In this document: piece after piece, positions 51,874-61,135 of the stretch
Position numbering within the stretch: position 1 is the first letter of the stretch
Layout: every line of letters starts with the position of its first letter
Source of the DNA: Arthrobacter sp. Leaf137
GTDB lineage: Bacteria; Actinomycetota; Actinomycetes; Actinomycetales; Micrococcaceae
DNA: 64,000 nt
Assembly (NCBI RefSeq): GCF_001423525.1
Contig: NZ_LMOI01000021.1
Coordinates: forward strand, 172-64,171
Reading direction: 5' to 3'
Program-made: the position numbers and the translations under genes
The notes under the pieces: generated by a model
The model's input: the letters and a program-made list of their open reading frames with translations, nothing else
Database searches by the model: none
Told to the model about the DNA's origin: nothing

Positions 51874-53427
51874 TCAGGAAGTGCGCACGGGCAGCGATGG
51901 CATGCCAAGCGAAACGCCCTTGCGCCCGTCACCGGTACCCGGTGCGGGGACACCGCAGGACTCGGCCTGGGACCTGTCCCAGGCATCACCCGCGCGGGAG
52001 CGGCGCAGGCTGTACTCCCCGGGTACGGGATCCGCGATGAGGTGGAAGGCGCCGGCGTCCGTGATGGTGACCGTGACGAGGTCGCCAGGCCGGGGTGCCG
52101 GGGCGTCGTCGGGGACGGAGAAGTGCACCAGCCGCTGGTCCCGTGAACGTCCGGACAGGCGGTGGGTTTCTTCTGCCTTCCGCCCGGACTGCGCGGTGAC
52201 CATGACCTCCACGCGGCGGCCCAGCTGCTTTTTGTTTTCTTCCGCGGCGATCCTGTCCTGGAGGGCCGTCAGCCTCTCGAAGCGTTCCTGGACCACGGCC
52301 TTGGGCAGCTGGTCCGGAAGGTCAGCGGCCGGGGTGCCGGGACGCTTGGAGTACTGGAAAGTGAAGGCAGTGGCGAACCGCGACTTCTCCACAACGTCCA
52401 GCGTGGCTTGGAAGTCCTCCTCGGTCTCGCCCGGGAAGCCGACGATGATGTCGGTGGAGATGGCTGCGTGCGGGATCTTCTCGCGGACCTTGTCCAGGAT
52501 GCCCAGGAACTTCGTGGACCGGTATGACCGCTTCATGGCCTTCAGGATGCTGTCGGAGCCGGACTGCAGCGGCATGTGCAGCTGCGGCATGACGTTGGGA
52601 GTCTCCGCCATGGCGTCGATGACGTCGTCCGTGAAGGCTGCGGGGTGCGGGCTGGTGAAGCGGACGCGCTCCAGTCCCTCGATATCGCCACAGGCGCGCA
52701 GGAGCTTGGAGAACGCCTGGCGGTCCCCGAATTCCACTCCGTAGGAGTTCACGTTCTGCCCCAGGAGGGTGACCTCAATGGCGCCGTCGTCCACGAGGGC
52801 CTGGATTTCGGCGAGGATGTCGCCGGGCCTGCGGTCCTTTTCCTTGCCGCGCAGCGCCGGCACGATGCAGAACGTGCAGGTGTTGTTGCAGCCGACGGAG
52901 ATGGAGACCCAGCCCGCGTAGACGGAGTCACGCTTGGTGGGAAGCGTGGAGGGGAACACATCCAGCGATTCCAGGATTTCCAACTGGGCTTCGTCATTGT
53001 GCCGGGCCCGTTCCAGCAGCGCCGGGAGTGCACCGACGTTGTGCGTACCAAAAACGGCATCCACCCACGGGGCCTTCTTCAGGATGGTTTCGCGGTCCTT
53101 TTGGGCCAGGCAGCCGCCGACTGCGATCTGCATACCCGGGTTCGCGGCCTTGACGGGCGCCAGGATTCCAAGGTTTCCATAAAGTTTGTTGTCCGCGTTC
53201 TCACGCACGGCGCACGTGTTGAAGACAACGACGTCGGCCCGGTCACCGTCCGCGGGGACGTAACCGGCGTCCTCAAGCATCCCGGCCATCCGCTCGGAGT
53301 CGTGGACGTTCATCTGGCAGCCGAAGGTGCGCACCTGGTAGGTACGTGGTGTGGCTTCATGTGGCAGGCCTGACACCGGTTCTTCGGTGGGGGCGCCGGA
53401 AAAAGGGGAAGGAATGGTCAAACTCAC
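51874..53427 (-). CDS. miaB: tRNA-2-methylthio-N6-dimethylallyladenosine synthase
   Basis: 517 residues. N-terminal UPF0004 domain cysteines ([22 protein letters not shown]), radical SAM motif [12 protein letters not shown] (about 178-189), C-terminal TRAM domain (about 395-465), then an extra 50-residue tail absent from E. coli MiaB. Methylthiolates i6A37. The GTG start has only a weak binding site, so the exact N-terminus is uncertain. Confidence 0.94.
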   Translation of the reverse strand: MSLTIPSPFSGAPTEEPVSGLPHEATPRTYQVRTFGCQMNVHDSERMAGMLEDAGYVPADGDRADVVVFNTCAVRENADNKLYGNLGILAPVKAANPGMQIAVGGCLAQKDRETILKKAPWVDAVFGTHNVGALPALLERARHNDEAQLEILESLDVFPSTLPTKRDSVYAGWVSISVGCNNTCTFCIVPALRGKEKDRRPGDILAEIQALVDDGAIEVTLLGQNVNSYGVEFGDRQAFSKLLRACGDIEGLERVRFTSPHPAAFTDDVIDAMAETPNVMPQLHMPLQSGSDSILKAMKRSYRSTKFLGILDKVREKIPHAAISTDIIVGFPGETEEDFQATLDVVEKSRFATAFTFQYSKRPGTPAADLPDQLPKAVVQERFERLTALQDRIAAEENKKQLGRRVEVMVTAQSGRKAEETHRLSGRSRDQRLVHFSVPDDAPAPRPGDLVTVTITDAGAFHLIADPVPGEYSLRRSRAGDAWDRSQAESCGVPAPGTGDGRKGVSLGMPSLPVRTS

Positions 53428-53531
53428 CTGTTAAGGGTACCGGCTGTGCAAGGTTGGGGCTGGCTCTCGGAGTCCCGGGCCAGGAAGGGGCCGACTATCC
53501 GGGCCTACGCAGTTGGTTGCGGCGCGGTCCG

Positions 53532-54167
53532 TCAGTCTTCGCCGCACTGGCCGGACCGGGAGTCCAGGACCTCGCCGACGATGCGGAAAGCCTGGGACGG
53601 CTGGTATCCCTTGCGGGCCAGCATCGCCGCCAGCCGCCTGGTGGCCTTGTCCCGCTCTGCACGGTCCTCGAGGTCCGTGCCGGGACGAAGCTTGCGTTCG
53701 ACGAGGGCCCGGGCAGCTTCCTCCTCATCCTGGTCGGAGAGCTGCTCCAGTGCCGCAGCAGCGGATTCCTCGTCGATGCCCTTATCTGCCAGTTCCCGGC
53801 GCAGTGCACCCTTCGCCAGCTTGCGTGATTGCGAGCGGCTGCGGACCCACATGTTGGCGAACTCGGCATCATCGATCAGCCGGGCATCCTCGAATTTGTC
53901 CAGCACCGATTCAGCAACGTCTTCAGGAATATTCCGTTCGGCGAGCTTCCGGGCCAGCTGGAGCCGGCTCTTGGCCGACACAGTGAGCTGCCGGTAGACG
54001 ATGGTCTGCGCCACGGTAACCGGGTCGGGCTCGCGGTCGCCGAATCCCGGCGAACCGGAATCGGAATCGGCGGCGGGTTCCGTTTCCTCCGGGCCTGCCG
54101 AAGGGCTGCCGGTCCGCCGGCGGCGGGTCCCTGCGGACCCACCCCGCCGTTTTTCGAAGCCAGTCAA
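53532..54167 (-). CDS. recX: Regulatory protein RecX
   Basis: 211 residues. The three-helix RecX repeats lie in the C-terminal 150 residues; the first 60 are a basic, low-complexity extension. RecX binds RecA filaments and limits their activity. Starts 3 bp after recA, so it is co-transcribed and SOS-induced. Confidence 0.93.
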   Translation of the reverse strand: MTGFEKRRGGSAGTRRRRTGSPSAGPEETEPAADSDSGSPGFGDREPDPVTVAQTIVYRQLTVSAKSRLQLARKLAERNIPEDVAESVLDKFEDARLIDDAEFANMWVRSRSQSRKLAKGALRRELADKGIDEESAAAALEQLSDQDEEEAARALVERKLRPGTDLEDRAERDKATRRLAAMLARKGYQPSQAFRIVGEVLDSRSGQCGED

Positions 54168-54170
54168 CTG

Positions 54171-55229
54171 CTAGAACCCGTCGACGGCCTTCAGCTTCGG
54201 GGAATCCTCTTTGGACTCCGCGTCAGCGGGCTTGACTCCGACGCCCAGCTTTTCCTTGATGAGCCGTTCCAATTCGGCCGCAAGTTCGGGGTTGTCGCGC
54301 AGGAACCGGCGGGAATTCTCCATGCCCTGGCCCAGCTGGTCACCGTCATAGGTGAACCAGGAGCCGGACTTCTTGATGATGCCGTGCTCCACGCCCATGT
54401 CGATGATTCCGCCTTCGCGGGAGATGCCCTGGCCGTAGATGATGTCGAACTCGGCAATCTTGAAGGGCGGTGCCATCTTGTTCTTGACGATCTTCGCCTT
54501 GGTCCGGTTACCCACCGAATCGGCACCCTCTTTGAGGGTCTGGATCCGGCGGACGTCGATGCGGACCGACGCGTAGAACTTCAAGGCCTTACCACCGGTG
54601 GTGGTTTCGGGAGAACCAAAGAAGACACCGATCTTTTCACGCAGCTGGTTGATGAAGATGGCGGTGGTTTTGGTCTGGCTCAGGCGTCCGGTGATTTTAC
54701 GCAGCGCCTGGCTCATCAGGCGGGCCTGCAGGCCGACGTGGCTGTCTCCCATGTCGCCTTCGATTTCGGCGCGGGGCACCAGGGCTGCCACGGAGTCGAT
54801 GACCACGATGTCCAGCGAGCCTGAGCCGACCAGCATGTCCATGATCTCCAACGCCTGCTCACCGGTGTCCGGCTGCGATACGAGGAGGGCGTCCGTGTCC
54901 ACGCCCAGCTTGGCTGCGTAGTCCGGGTCCAGGGCGTGCTCAGCGTCGATGAAGGCTGCGATGCCGCCGGCACGCTGGGCGCTGGCTACAGCGTGCAGCG
55001 CGACGGTGGTCTTACCGGACGATTCCGGCCCGTAGATTTCGATGACCCGGCCGCGGGGAAGGCCGCCAATTCCCAGGGCGACGTCCAGGGCGATGGAGCC
55101 CGTGGGAATGACTTCGATAGGGGCACGGACTTCGTCGCCCAGGCGCATGACAGAGCCCTTGCCGAACTGCTTGTCAATCTGGGCCAGTGCTGCTTCCAGC
55201 GCTTTTGCACGATCCGGGGCTGCCGCCAT
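54171..55229 (-). CDS. recA: Recombinase RecA
   Basis: 352 residues. Walker [14 protein letters not shown] (about 64-76), DNA-binding loop L1/L2 region near [20 protein letters not shown] (about 191-210). Forms filaments on ssDNA, drives strand exchange and triggers LexA cleavage. The ATG at 55229 is preferred to the GTG at 55238 because GAGGTG is 6 nt upstream of it. No intein. Confidence 0.98.
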   Translation of the reverse strand: MAAAPDRAKALEAALAQIDKQFGKGSVMRLGDEVRAPIEVIPTGSIALDVALGIGGLPRGRVIEIYGPESSGKTTVALHAVASAQRAGGIAAFIDAEHALDPDYAAKLGVDTDALLVSQPDTGEQALEIMDMLVGSGSLDIVVIDSVAALVPRAEIEGDMGDSHVGLQARLMSQALRKITGRLSQTKTTAIFINQLREKIGVFFGSPETTTGGKALKFYASVRIDVRRIQTLKEGADSVGNRTKAKIVKNKMAPPFKIAEFDIIYGQGISREGGIIDMGVEHGIIKKSGSWFTYDGDQLGQGMENSRRFLRDNPELAAELERLIKEKLGVGVKPADAESKEDSPKLKAVDGF

Positions 55230-55369
55230 GGTTGACACCTCTAATGCTTTCTCGATGGTGGCCTTCGCGGCCGTTTATTGGTCATCTCTGACGCTAAGGG
55301 GACCCACTGACATTCCGGCCGGATGACAACGGCTATGTGGATAACCCGCTGTAAAAATCATAGTCATAT

Positions 55370-55385
55370 CCGAACAGGTATTCGA
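55370..55385. promoter_or_regulatory. LexA box upstream of recA
   Basis: CCGAACAGGTATTCGA, two mismatches from the SOS consensus, about 140 nt before the recA ATG and next to candidate promoter hexamers TTCGAA and TATGAT on the minus strand. Confidence 0.65.
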
Positions 55386-55426
55386 ACAACTTCCCGGCGT
55401 GTCAGCCGAAAAACCGGGTGTGGCTG

Positions 55427-55651
55427 CTAGTCGCGGCGCGGTTTAATGTCCCTGCCGAGCCGTCGCTCCGCGGGCACATCCTGGACGTCGCACAGGGCGA
55501 GCCACACCCTGCGGGGCTCCACGCCGGCGGCCAGGGCCTGGTCTGCGGTCCTGCCGCCAACGCCGGACAGGACCAAGGTGCTGCTCAGGACGCGGGAATA
55601 GCCCGCACCGAACTCGTCGTCCATCAGCCGCCAATAGTCGCTCAATCGCAT
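55427..55651 (-). CDS. DUF3046 protein
   Basis: 74 residues, actinobacteria-specific family found beside recA. Begins MRLSDYWRLMDDEFG and ends in a basic tail. Function unknown. Divergent from the MarR gene with only 40 bp between the starts, so their promoters overlap. Confidence 0.9.
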   Translation of the reverse strand: MRLSDYWRLMDDEFGAGYSRVLSSTLVLSGVGGRTADQALAAGVEPRRVWLALCDVQDVPAERRLGRDIKPRRD

Positions 55652-55678
55652 CGGAAGATTCTCTCATGCGCCGGACCC

Positions 55679-55684
55679 TAGAAT
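55679..55684 (+). promoter_or_regulatory. -10 of a probable leaderless MarR-gene transcript
   Basis: TAGAAT lies 7 nt before the ATG at 55692 with no Shine-Dalgarno between them. Confidence 0.5.
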
Positions 55685-55691
55685 TGTTGCC

Positions 55692-56216
55692 ATGAGCAAC
55701 TCCCCCGACGCCCTGCCGGGCAGCACTCCGACCGAGGACACCGTGGACTCCGCGCTGCAGAACGTGGAACACCAGATCAGCCTGTTCTGGCGGCGGGCCC
55801 GGGCAATCTCCAACCAGTTGTCCCGCGAGGTCCACCCGGATATGGAACCGGCCGCCTACGGACTGCTTTCCGTCATCCGGAAAGAGGGCACCATCCGGCT
55901 CACGGATCTTGCCATCAACATCGGCGTGGGCAAGCCGTCGGTCAGCCGCCAGATCGCCTTCCTGGAAGGCCTCGGCCTGGTGTCGAAGGAGGCCGATCCG
56001 CTGGACGGCCGGGCGCAGGCCATCAGGCTGACTCCGAAGGGCGAGGAGAAGATGCACGAAGTGCAGGACGCCCGCCGGCAGGTGTTCCGGGAACGGCTCG
56101 GGGAATGGCCACTCGGTGACCTCCAGGAATTGGCCCGCTATATGGCGAAGCTCAATGCCACCTACGAACGCGACGGGTTTCCCCAGGACAACGATTCCGA
56201 AGACCCTCGGGCCTAA
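55692..56216 (+). CDS. MarR family transcriptional regulator
   Basis: 174 residues. Winged helix-turn-helix (about 68-130: IRLTDLAINIGVGKPSVSRQIAFLE; DPLDGRAQAIRLTPKG wing). Likely a dimeric repressor. Possible targets are its own and the DUF3046 promoters, given the tight divergent arrangement. Ligand unknown. Confidence 0.9.
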   Translation: MSNSPDALPGSTPTEDTVDSALQNVEHQISLFWRRARAISNQLSREVHPDMEPAAYGLLSVIRKEGTIRLTDLAINIGVGKPSVSRQIAFLEGLGLVSKEADPLDGRAQAIRLTPKGEEKMHEVQDARRQVFRERLGEWPLGDLQELARYMAKLNATYERDGFPQDNDSEDPRA

Positions 56217-56240
56217 GGAGCCGGTTCAGGGCCGAAACGG

Positions 56241-56271
56241 CGAAACCCCCGGCCGGTGGCCGGGGGTTTCG
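56241..56271. terminator. Bidirectional terminator between MarR gene and clgR
   Basis: CGAAACCCCCGGCC, loop ggt, GGCCGGGGGTTTCG: a 14-bp stem with A/T ends on both sides. Confidence 0.88.
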
Positions 56272-56305
56272 TGGGCTCCAGGACCCGTTACCGGGCGGGC
56301 AACCC

Positions 56306-56665
56306 TCAGCGGGCGCCGGAGAGGAGGCCGGTAGACAGTTCGTCGTTGAGTTCCGTGTTCAGGTCGCGCTCAAGGTCGCGGCCGTAACGCTGGGAGAATT
56401 CCTGCGGAACGGTGTCCGGTACGGCAACGCCTTCTGCGACTGCCACCCGGTCGCTGACCTCGCGGAGCATGCTGGACAACGGAACATCCAGGGCCGAGCA
56501 AATCGAGGACAGCAGTTCGGACGATGCTTCCTTCTGTCCGCGCTCAACTTCGCTGAGGTAGCCAAGGGAGACCCGGGCGCTGTGCGAGACTTCACGGAGC
56601 GTGCGCCCCTGACGCTGGCGGACATCGCGCAGGACATCACCAATTTCGTGACGAAGTACAACCAT
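56306..56665 (-). CDS. clgR: ClgR-type helix-turn-helix regulator
   Basis: 119 residues. XRE helix-turn-helix (about 15-70: [23 protein letters not shown]) with the family's [19 protein letters not shown]. ClgR activates clpP/clpC, lon and other proteostasis genes and is itself a Clp substrate; the C-terminus ends in Gly-Ala-Arg, not the Ala-Ala of some orthologs. Start at 56665 has AAAGGAG 6 nt upstream; an ATG at 56758 would add 31 residues and cannot be excluded. Located between recA and cinA-pgsA as in mycobacteria. Confidence 0.88.
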   Translation of the reverse strand: MVVLRHEIGDVLRDVRQRQGRTLREVSHSARVSLGYLSEVERGQKEASSELLSSICSALDVPLSSMLREVSDRVAVAEGVAVPDTVPQEFSQRYGRDLERDLNTELNDELSTGLLSGAR

Positions 56666-56790
56666 CTTGCGCTCCTTTTGTTCGCTCTTAGCCTGATCGG
56701 CGAGGCCCACATCCTTCCAGCGGACAACGCCGTTTACGGATACGGGCTGCTTTACCATCTGTATCGCCTTGCTCCCTCATAAGTCAGGTC

Positions 56791-56805
56791 CGCCGTCAAG
56801 CGAAC
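56791..56805 (-). promoter_or_regulatory. ClgR binding site upstream of clgR
   Basis: GTTCGCTTGACGGCG on the minus strand fits the Streptomyces ClgR consensus GTTCGCYNNNNRGCG (recalled) at every position. It is about 126 nt before the preferred clgR start and overlaps a possible -35. Confidence 0.6.
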
Positions 56806-56863
56806 CGTCGTGGTCATTTCATCCTAGGCGCCTCCGCTCTTCGGAAGCGACACAATGTAATAA

Positions 56864-57424
56864 CTAATCGGTACCGGCTTTTGTTCCCGGCAACTTTACT
56901 CCCGGTAACAAGGGGCGCTGCCAGCCCGGCGCCTGCCGGGTCTGATCAGGTGAAAGTGCTTCGAGGAGCCGTTCCAGGGCCGCTCCGCAGGCCTGGCCCC
57001 GGATTTCGGGACGCGTCCCCTCGAAGTGGTACTCGTAGGCCGCCGCTCCCCCGGCGGTGGCAATGCCGATGTAGACAGTGCCAACGGGCTTGCCGTCATG
57101 CGGTTCGGGGCCGGCGACGCCGGTGGTGCTGACGCCGATGTCGGCGCCCAGGGCAGTCCTGGCTCCGGCGGCCATGGCGCCGGCCACACCGCCGTCCACG
57201 GATCCCACCCGGGCGAGGAGATCACCGGCGACGTTCAACACGGCTTCTTTGACCGAATTCCGGTAGGCCACCACACCGCCCTGAAGCATGCCCGACGCTC
57301 CCGGGGTATCAGCCAGGACGGCTGAAACCATGCCCGCGGTCAGCGACTCTGCGGTGGCCACCGTCCGCCCGGCCTCCAGCGCCTGCCGAACTGCCTCGCC
57401 GGCCAAATGGTGAAGGTTTGTCAC
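56864..57424 (-). CDS. CinA C-terminal domain amidase (nicotinamide-nucleotide amidase, PncC type)
   Basis: 186 residues, only the amidase domain without the N-terminal molybdopterin-like domain of full CinA. ATAESLTAGMVSAVL (about 21-35) and STTGVAGP (about 104-111) are the family signatures. Deamidates NMN in other bacteria. GTG start overlaps the pgsA stop (GTGA). Confidence 0.92.
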   Translation of the reverse strand: MTNLHHLAGEAVRQALEAGRTVATAESLTAGMVSAVLADTPGASGMLQGGVVAYRNSVKEAVLNVAGDLLARVGSVDGGVAGAMAAGARTALGADIGVSTTGVAGPEPHDGKPVGTVYIGIATAGGAAAYEYHFEGTRPEIRGQACGAALERLLEALSPDQTRQAPGWQRPLLPGVKLPGTKAGTD

Positions 57425-58065
57425 GGCTGTTCCCGGCCCTGGTTGGCGCGTGCCTGCAGCTTGCCCCTGGCCCGGAGCCGCAGTGCCTCGACGACGTACT
57501 CCACCCCGGTCCAAACGGTGATCAGCACCGCGGCGAGCATCACCGCGAACGCCACCCACGTGAGCCAGGGCGCCACAGCCCCCAGCGGCAGGAGATAGAG
57601 GAAGATCGCGGCGGTCTGGACCACGGTCTTGAGCTTTCCGCCCCGGGAAGCCGGGATCACGCCGTAGCGGATGACGAAGAACCGCAGGCCGGTAATTCCC
57701 CATTCACGGACCAGGATCACCAGCGTCATCCACCAGGGCAGTTCGCCCAGCACGGACAGCATCACCAGGGCGGAGCCGATGAGCAGCTTGTCCGCAATGG
57801 GATCGGCGATCTTGCCGAAGTCCGTGACGAGGTTCCGGCTCCTGGCGATGTCGCCGTCGAGCTTGTCCGTGTAGATCGCCACGGCGAAGGCCACCACCGC
57901 GGCCCAGCGCCAGATCCCCGATTCGCTGTGCAGCCCGGGGGCGTCGGCGATCAGGAACCAGACGAAGAAGGGCACCAGCGCGATGCGGATCATGGTCAGG
58001 ACGTTGGGTAGGTTCCAGACCCCGGCACGGCCCTTGCCGGCGGCGGTTGCATCAGTGCTAGTCAC
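57421..58065 (-). CDS. pgsA: CDP-diacylglycerol--glycerol-3-phosphate 3-phosphatidyltransferase
   Basis: 214 residues, integral membrane. The CDP-alcohol phosphatidyltransferase motif runs from DKLDGDIARS (about 67-76) to DPIAD (about 88-92) with all aspartates in place. Makes phosphatidylglycerophosphate for PG and cardiolipin. GTG start 23 bp after ftsK. Confidence 0.95.
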   Translation of the reverse strand: MTSTDATAAGKGRAGVWNLPNVLTMIRIALVPFFVWFLIADAPGLHSESGIWRWAAVVAFAVAIYTDKLDGDIARSRNLVTDFGKIADPIADKLLIGSALVMLSVLGELPWWMTLVILVREWGITGLRFFVIRYGVIPASRGGKLKTVVQTAAIFLYLLPLGAVAPWLTWVAFAVMLAAVLITVWTGVEYVVEALRLRARGKLQARANQGREQP

Positions 58066-58088
58066 GTTTCTAGGCTACAGTCCCCGGG

Positions 58089-60980
58089 CTATCGACCGGT
58101 CAGTGACCAGGCGTCCTCGGACCCCTCGTCGTCGTCCCCGTAGCCGCCTGGCGCGGAATCGGAGCCGTCGTAATATTCGACGTTTTGCTTCCGCTGGTCC
58201 AGGTCGGCCGCCACCAGGTCCTCGGCGTATCCTCCCTGGGCGATGTTGGCGTTGGCGTTGTCGCTCAGGGCGGCAGTCTGGGTATCCGGCGCCGCGGGTG
58301 CTTCCTGGCCCTTCATGGCTGCCAGGACGGGCGCGAGGTCGTCCGGCTTGACCAGGACGTCACGGGCCTTTGAGCCTTCGGACGGTCCCACCACGCCCCT
58401 GGACTCGAGGAGGTCCATCAGGCGGCCGGCCTTGGCGAAGCCCACCCGCAGCTTGCGTTGCAGCATGGAGGTGGAGCCGAACTGGGTGGTGACCACCAGC
58501 TCGGTGGCCTGCAGCAGCACCTCGAGGTCGTCCCCGATGTCGTCGTCGATCTGCTTCTTTTCCGCTTCGGGGGCGACGTCGTCGCGGTAGACGGCCTGCA
58601 GCTGTCCCTTGACGTGTTCCACCACCTTGTGGATTTCGGACTCGGTGACCCAGGCGCCCTGGACGCGCATGGCCTTTGAGGCGCCCATGGGCAGGAAGAG
58701 CGCGTCGCCCTGGCCGATCAGCTTCTCGGCGCCGGGCTGGTCCAGGACAACGCGGGAGTCCGTCACGGAGGACGTGGCAAAGGCCATCCGCGAGGGCACG
58801 TTGGCTTTGATCAGGCCGGTGACCACGTCCACGGAGGGCCGCTGGGTGGCCAGCACCAGGTGGATGCCGGCCGCACGGGCCAGCTGGGTGATGCGGACGA
58901 TCGAGTCTTCGACGTCGCGCGGAGCCACCATCATGAGGTCGGCGAGTTCGTCCACGATCACCAGCAGGTACGGGTAGGGGCGGATCACCCGTTTGGAGTC
59001 GGGCGGCGGCTGCACCTTGCCTGCACGGACGGCCTTGTTGAAGTCGTCGATGTGCTTGAAGCCGTAGTTGGCGAGGTCGTCGTAGCGGGCGTCCATCTCG
59101 CGGACCACCCATTGGAGGGCCTCGGCGGCCTTCTTCGGGTTGGTGATGATGGGCGTGATGAGGTGCGGAACGCCTTCGTAGGCGGTCAGTTCCACGCGTT
59201 TGGGGTCAACCATCACCATGCGCACCTCATCGGGGGTGGAGCGCATCAGGATGGAGGTGATCATCGAGTTCACGAACGACGACTTGCCGGCACCGGTGGC
59301 ACCGGCCACCAGGAGGTGGGGCATCTTGGCGAGGTTGGCCACCACGTAGCCGCCTTCGACGTCCTTGCCAACGCCCATGACCATCGGGTGGTCCGTCCTG
59401 CGGGCGTTCTGGCTGCGCAGCACGTCACCCAGGGACACGGTCTCACGGTCGGTGTTGGGGATCTCGATGCCGATGGCGGACTTGCCCGGGATGGGGCTGA
59501 GGATGCGGACGTCGCTGGAGGCCACTGCGTAGGAGATGTTCTTGGACAGCGCCGTAACGCGCTCCACCTTGGTCCCAGGCGAGAGTTCGATCTCGTACCG
59601 GGTCACAGTGGGGCCGCGGCTGAAGCCCGTCACGGTGGCATCGACGTTGAACTGCGTCAGGGTGTCCGTCAAGGCGGCGACGACGGCGTCGTTGGCCTCG
59701 GTGCGCTCCTTCGGGATGGAGCCCGGCGTGAGGAAGTCCGAGGCAGGGAGCGTGTAGGTCACGTCCCCGGCGAGGGAGAGCTGCTCGGTCCGCTGAGGGA
59801 TGGGCACGGGCGGCGGCGCGGGCGCCACCGGGTTGGCGGGCACCGTGGGTGCCGTGGCTGGTTTCCCGGGCGCGGCGGCGCCGGGGATGACCAGCGGAAT
59901 AGCCTCGGTGGCATTCTCCGGCGGCGCCGCCTGCGAAGCGGTGCCCAGGCCCTGGGCCGCTTTGATCTTTTCGACGGCGATCTCCGCCTGGGTGGGCCGG
60001 CGGACGCCGGGAGCGGGCCGCGGCGGCTGTGGCTCGTCGTCGTCGATGACCGCGTGCTCAAAGGCTTCGTCGCCCACATAGCCCTCAAGGCCGGCGTCGG
60101 GATCTTCGTCCTTGCCGAAGAGGCGCCGCTTCTTCTTCTTGGGCGCGGCAGGCGCGGGCCGGTCCAGGTAGCTGCGGTCATGGGTGTCCCCGGCCTGCTC
60201 CTGTTCCATCAGGTCGATGCCCATGAGGTGTTCGTAGGCTCCGCGCAGGCGGCGCGGGATGGCCGTGAACGGCGTGGCGGTGATGATGAGCAGGGAGATG
60301 AACGCCAGGACTCCGTAGAGGACCGTCGGCACGGCGGGGTGGATGGCTGCCAGGGGCGTCGCCACGAGGAAACCCAGCATGCCGCCCGCCTGGCGGAGGC
60401 CGTCGAAGCCGTCTGCGACAGTGGGCTGGCCGCCCAGGATATGCGCCAGGCCGGAGCCGGCGAACGTCATGACCAGGAATCCGATGCCTACCCGGTTGTT
60501 GCCGCGGCCGTCCGATGGCACCCGGAAAAGCCGGAAGGCACAGACAAAGAGCATGAGGGGCAGCAGCAGGGAGATCCACCCGAAGGTGCCGTTCACCACC
60601 GCGTAGACGGCGTCCGGGAACCACCCGGTCAGGCCCCACCAGGCAAACGTGGCGATGAAGACGCCCAGGGCGAGGTTGAACAGGGCGGCGCCGTCGCGGC
60701 GTTCCTCGGCGGGGATGTCGCTGACGTCGTGGCCGATCCGCCGGACTCCGCCGCCCACCATGTGCCCCAGTCCCAGCCAGGCGCCGCCAACCACCCTCGC
60801 CAGCCACGGCTGGTGGTGTTCGACGGCGGGGAGCTGGCGGGTGCGCGCGGTGCTGGACGAGCCGCCGCGCGGGGTCTTGCCTGCTGGTGAGCCGGTTCCG
60901 CGGCCTGTGGAGCTGCCGGCTTTGCTGCCGGAGCCGCCCCTGCCGGTACCTTTGGGCGCGGAAGTAGTACGTGTGGCCAT
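58089..60980 (-). CDS. ftsK: DNA translocase FtsK
   Basis: 963 residues. Basic Ser/Gly-rich start (1-45), four or five N-terminal helices (about 85-230) anchoring it at the septum, a Pro/Ala-rich linker, motor domain with Walker A VAGATGAGKSSF (about 554-565) and LVIVDELADLMM, and a C-terminal gamma winged helix (about 830-895) that reads KOPS. Pumps chromosome termini apart at division. ATG at 60980 chosen; GTG at 60989 is possible. TAGCGT 7 nt upstream of the ATG hints at a leaderless start. Confidence 0.96.
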   Translation of the reverse strand: MATRTTSAPKGTGRGGSGSKAGSSTGRGTGSPAGKTPRGGSSSTARTRQLPAVEHHQPWLARVVGGAWLGLGHMVGGGVRRIGHDVSDIPAEERRDGAALFNLALGVFIATFAWWGLTGWFPDAVYAVVNGTFGWISLLLPLMLFVCAFRLFRVPSDGRGNNRVGIGFLVMTFAGSGLAHILGGQPTVADGFDGLRQAGGMLGFLVATPLAAIHPAVPTVLYGVLAFISLLIITATPFTAIPRRLRGAYEHLMGIDLMEQEQAGDTHDRSYLDRPAPAAPKKKKRRLFGKDEDPDAGLEGYVGDEAFEHAVIDDDEPQPPRPAPGVRRPTQAEIAVEKIKAAQGLGTASQAAPPENATEAIPLVIPGAAAPGKPATAPTVPANPVAPAPPPVPIPQRTEQLSLAGDVTYTLPASDFLTPGSIPKERTEANDAVVAALTDTLTQFNVDATVTGFSRGPTVTRYEIELSPGTKVERVTALSKNISYAVASSDVRILSPIPGKSAIGIEIPNTDRETVSLGDVLRSQNARRTDHPMVMGVGKDVEGGYVVANLAKMPHLLVAGATGAGKSSFVNSMITSILMRSTPDEVRMVMVDPKRVELTAYEGVPHLITPIITNPKKAAEALQWVVREMDARYDDLANYGFKHIDDFNKAVRAGKVQPPPDSKRVIRPYPYLLVIVDELADLMMVAPRDVEDSIVRITQLARAAGIHLVLATQRPSVDVVTGLIKANVPSRMAFATSSVTDSRVVLDQPGAEKLIGQGDALFLPMGASKAMRVQGAWVTESEIHKVVEHVKGQLQAVYRDDVAPEAEKKQIDDDIGDDLEVLLQATELVVTTQFGSTSMLQRKLRVGFAKAGRLMDLLESRGVVGPSEGSKARDVLVKPDDLAPVLAAMKGQEAPAAPDTQTAALSDNANANIAQGGYAEDLVAADLDQRKQNVEYYDGSDSAPGGYGDDDEGSEDAWSLTGR

Positions 60981-61063
60981 GCTGTTCACGCTACCGGAAC
61001 CAAGCCCTGAATCCGGGGATATCCGGCCGCCCGGCCCCCCGCAATATAGGTGGGCACGGGATA

Positions 61064-61102
61064 GGCAAAGGGCCCGGTTCCACCGGAACCGGGCCCTTTG
61101 CC
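61064..61102. terminator. Terminator between RNase J gene and ftsK
   Basis: GGCAAAGGGCCCGGTTC, loop cacc, and full complement: a 17-bp stem ending in tttgcc. Lies just past the RNase J stop on the minus strand. Confidence 0.85.
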
Positions 61103-61135
61103 TCCCACCCGCTGGGGTTGGAACCGCTGCGGGGG

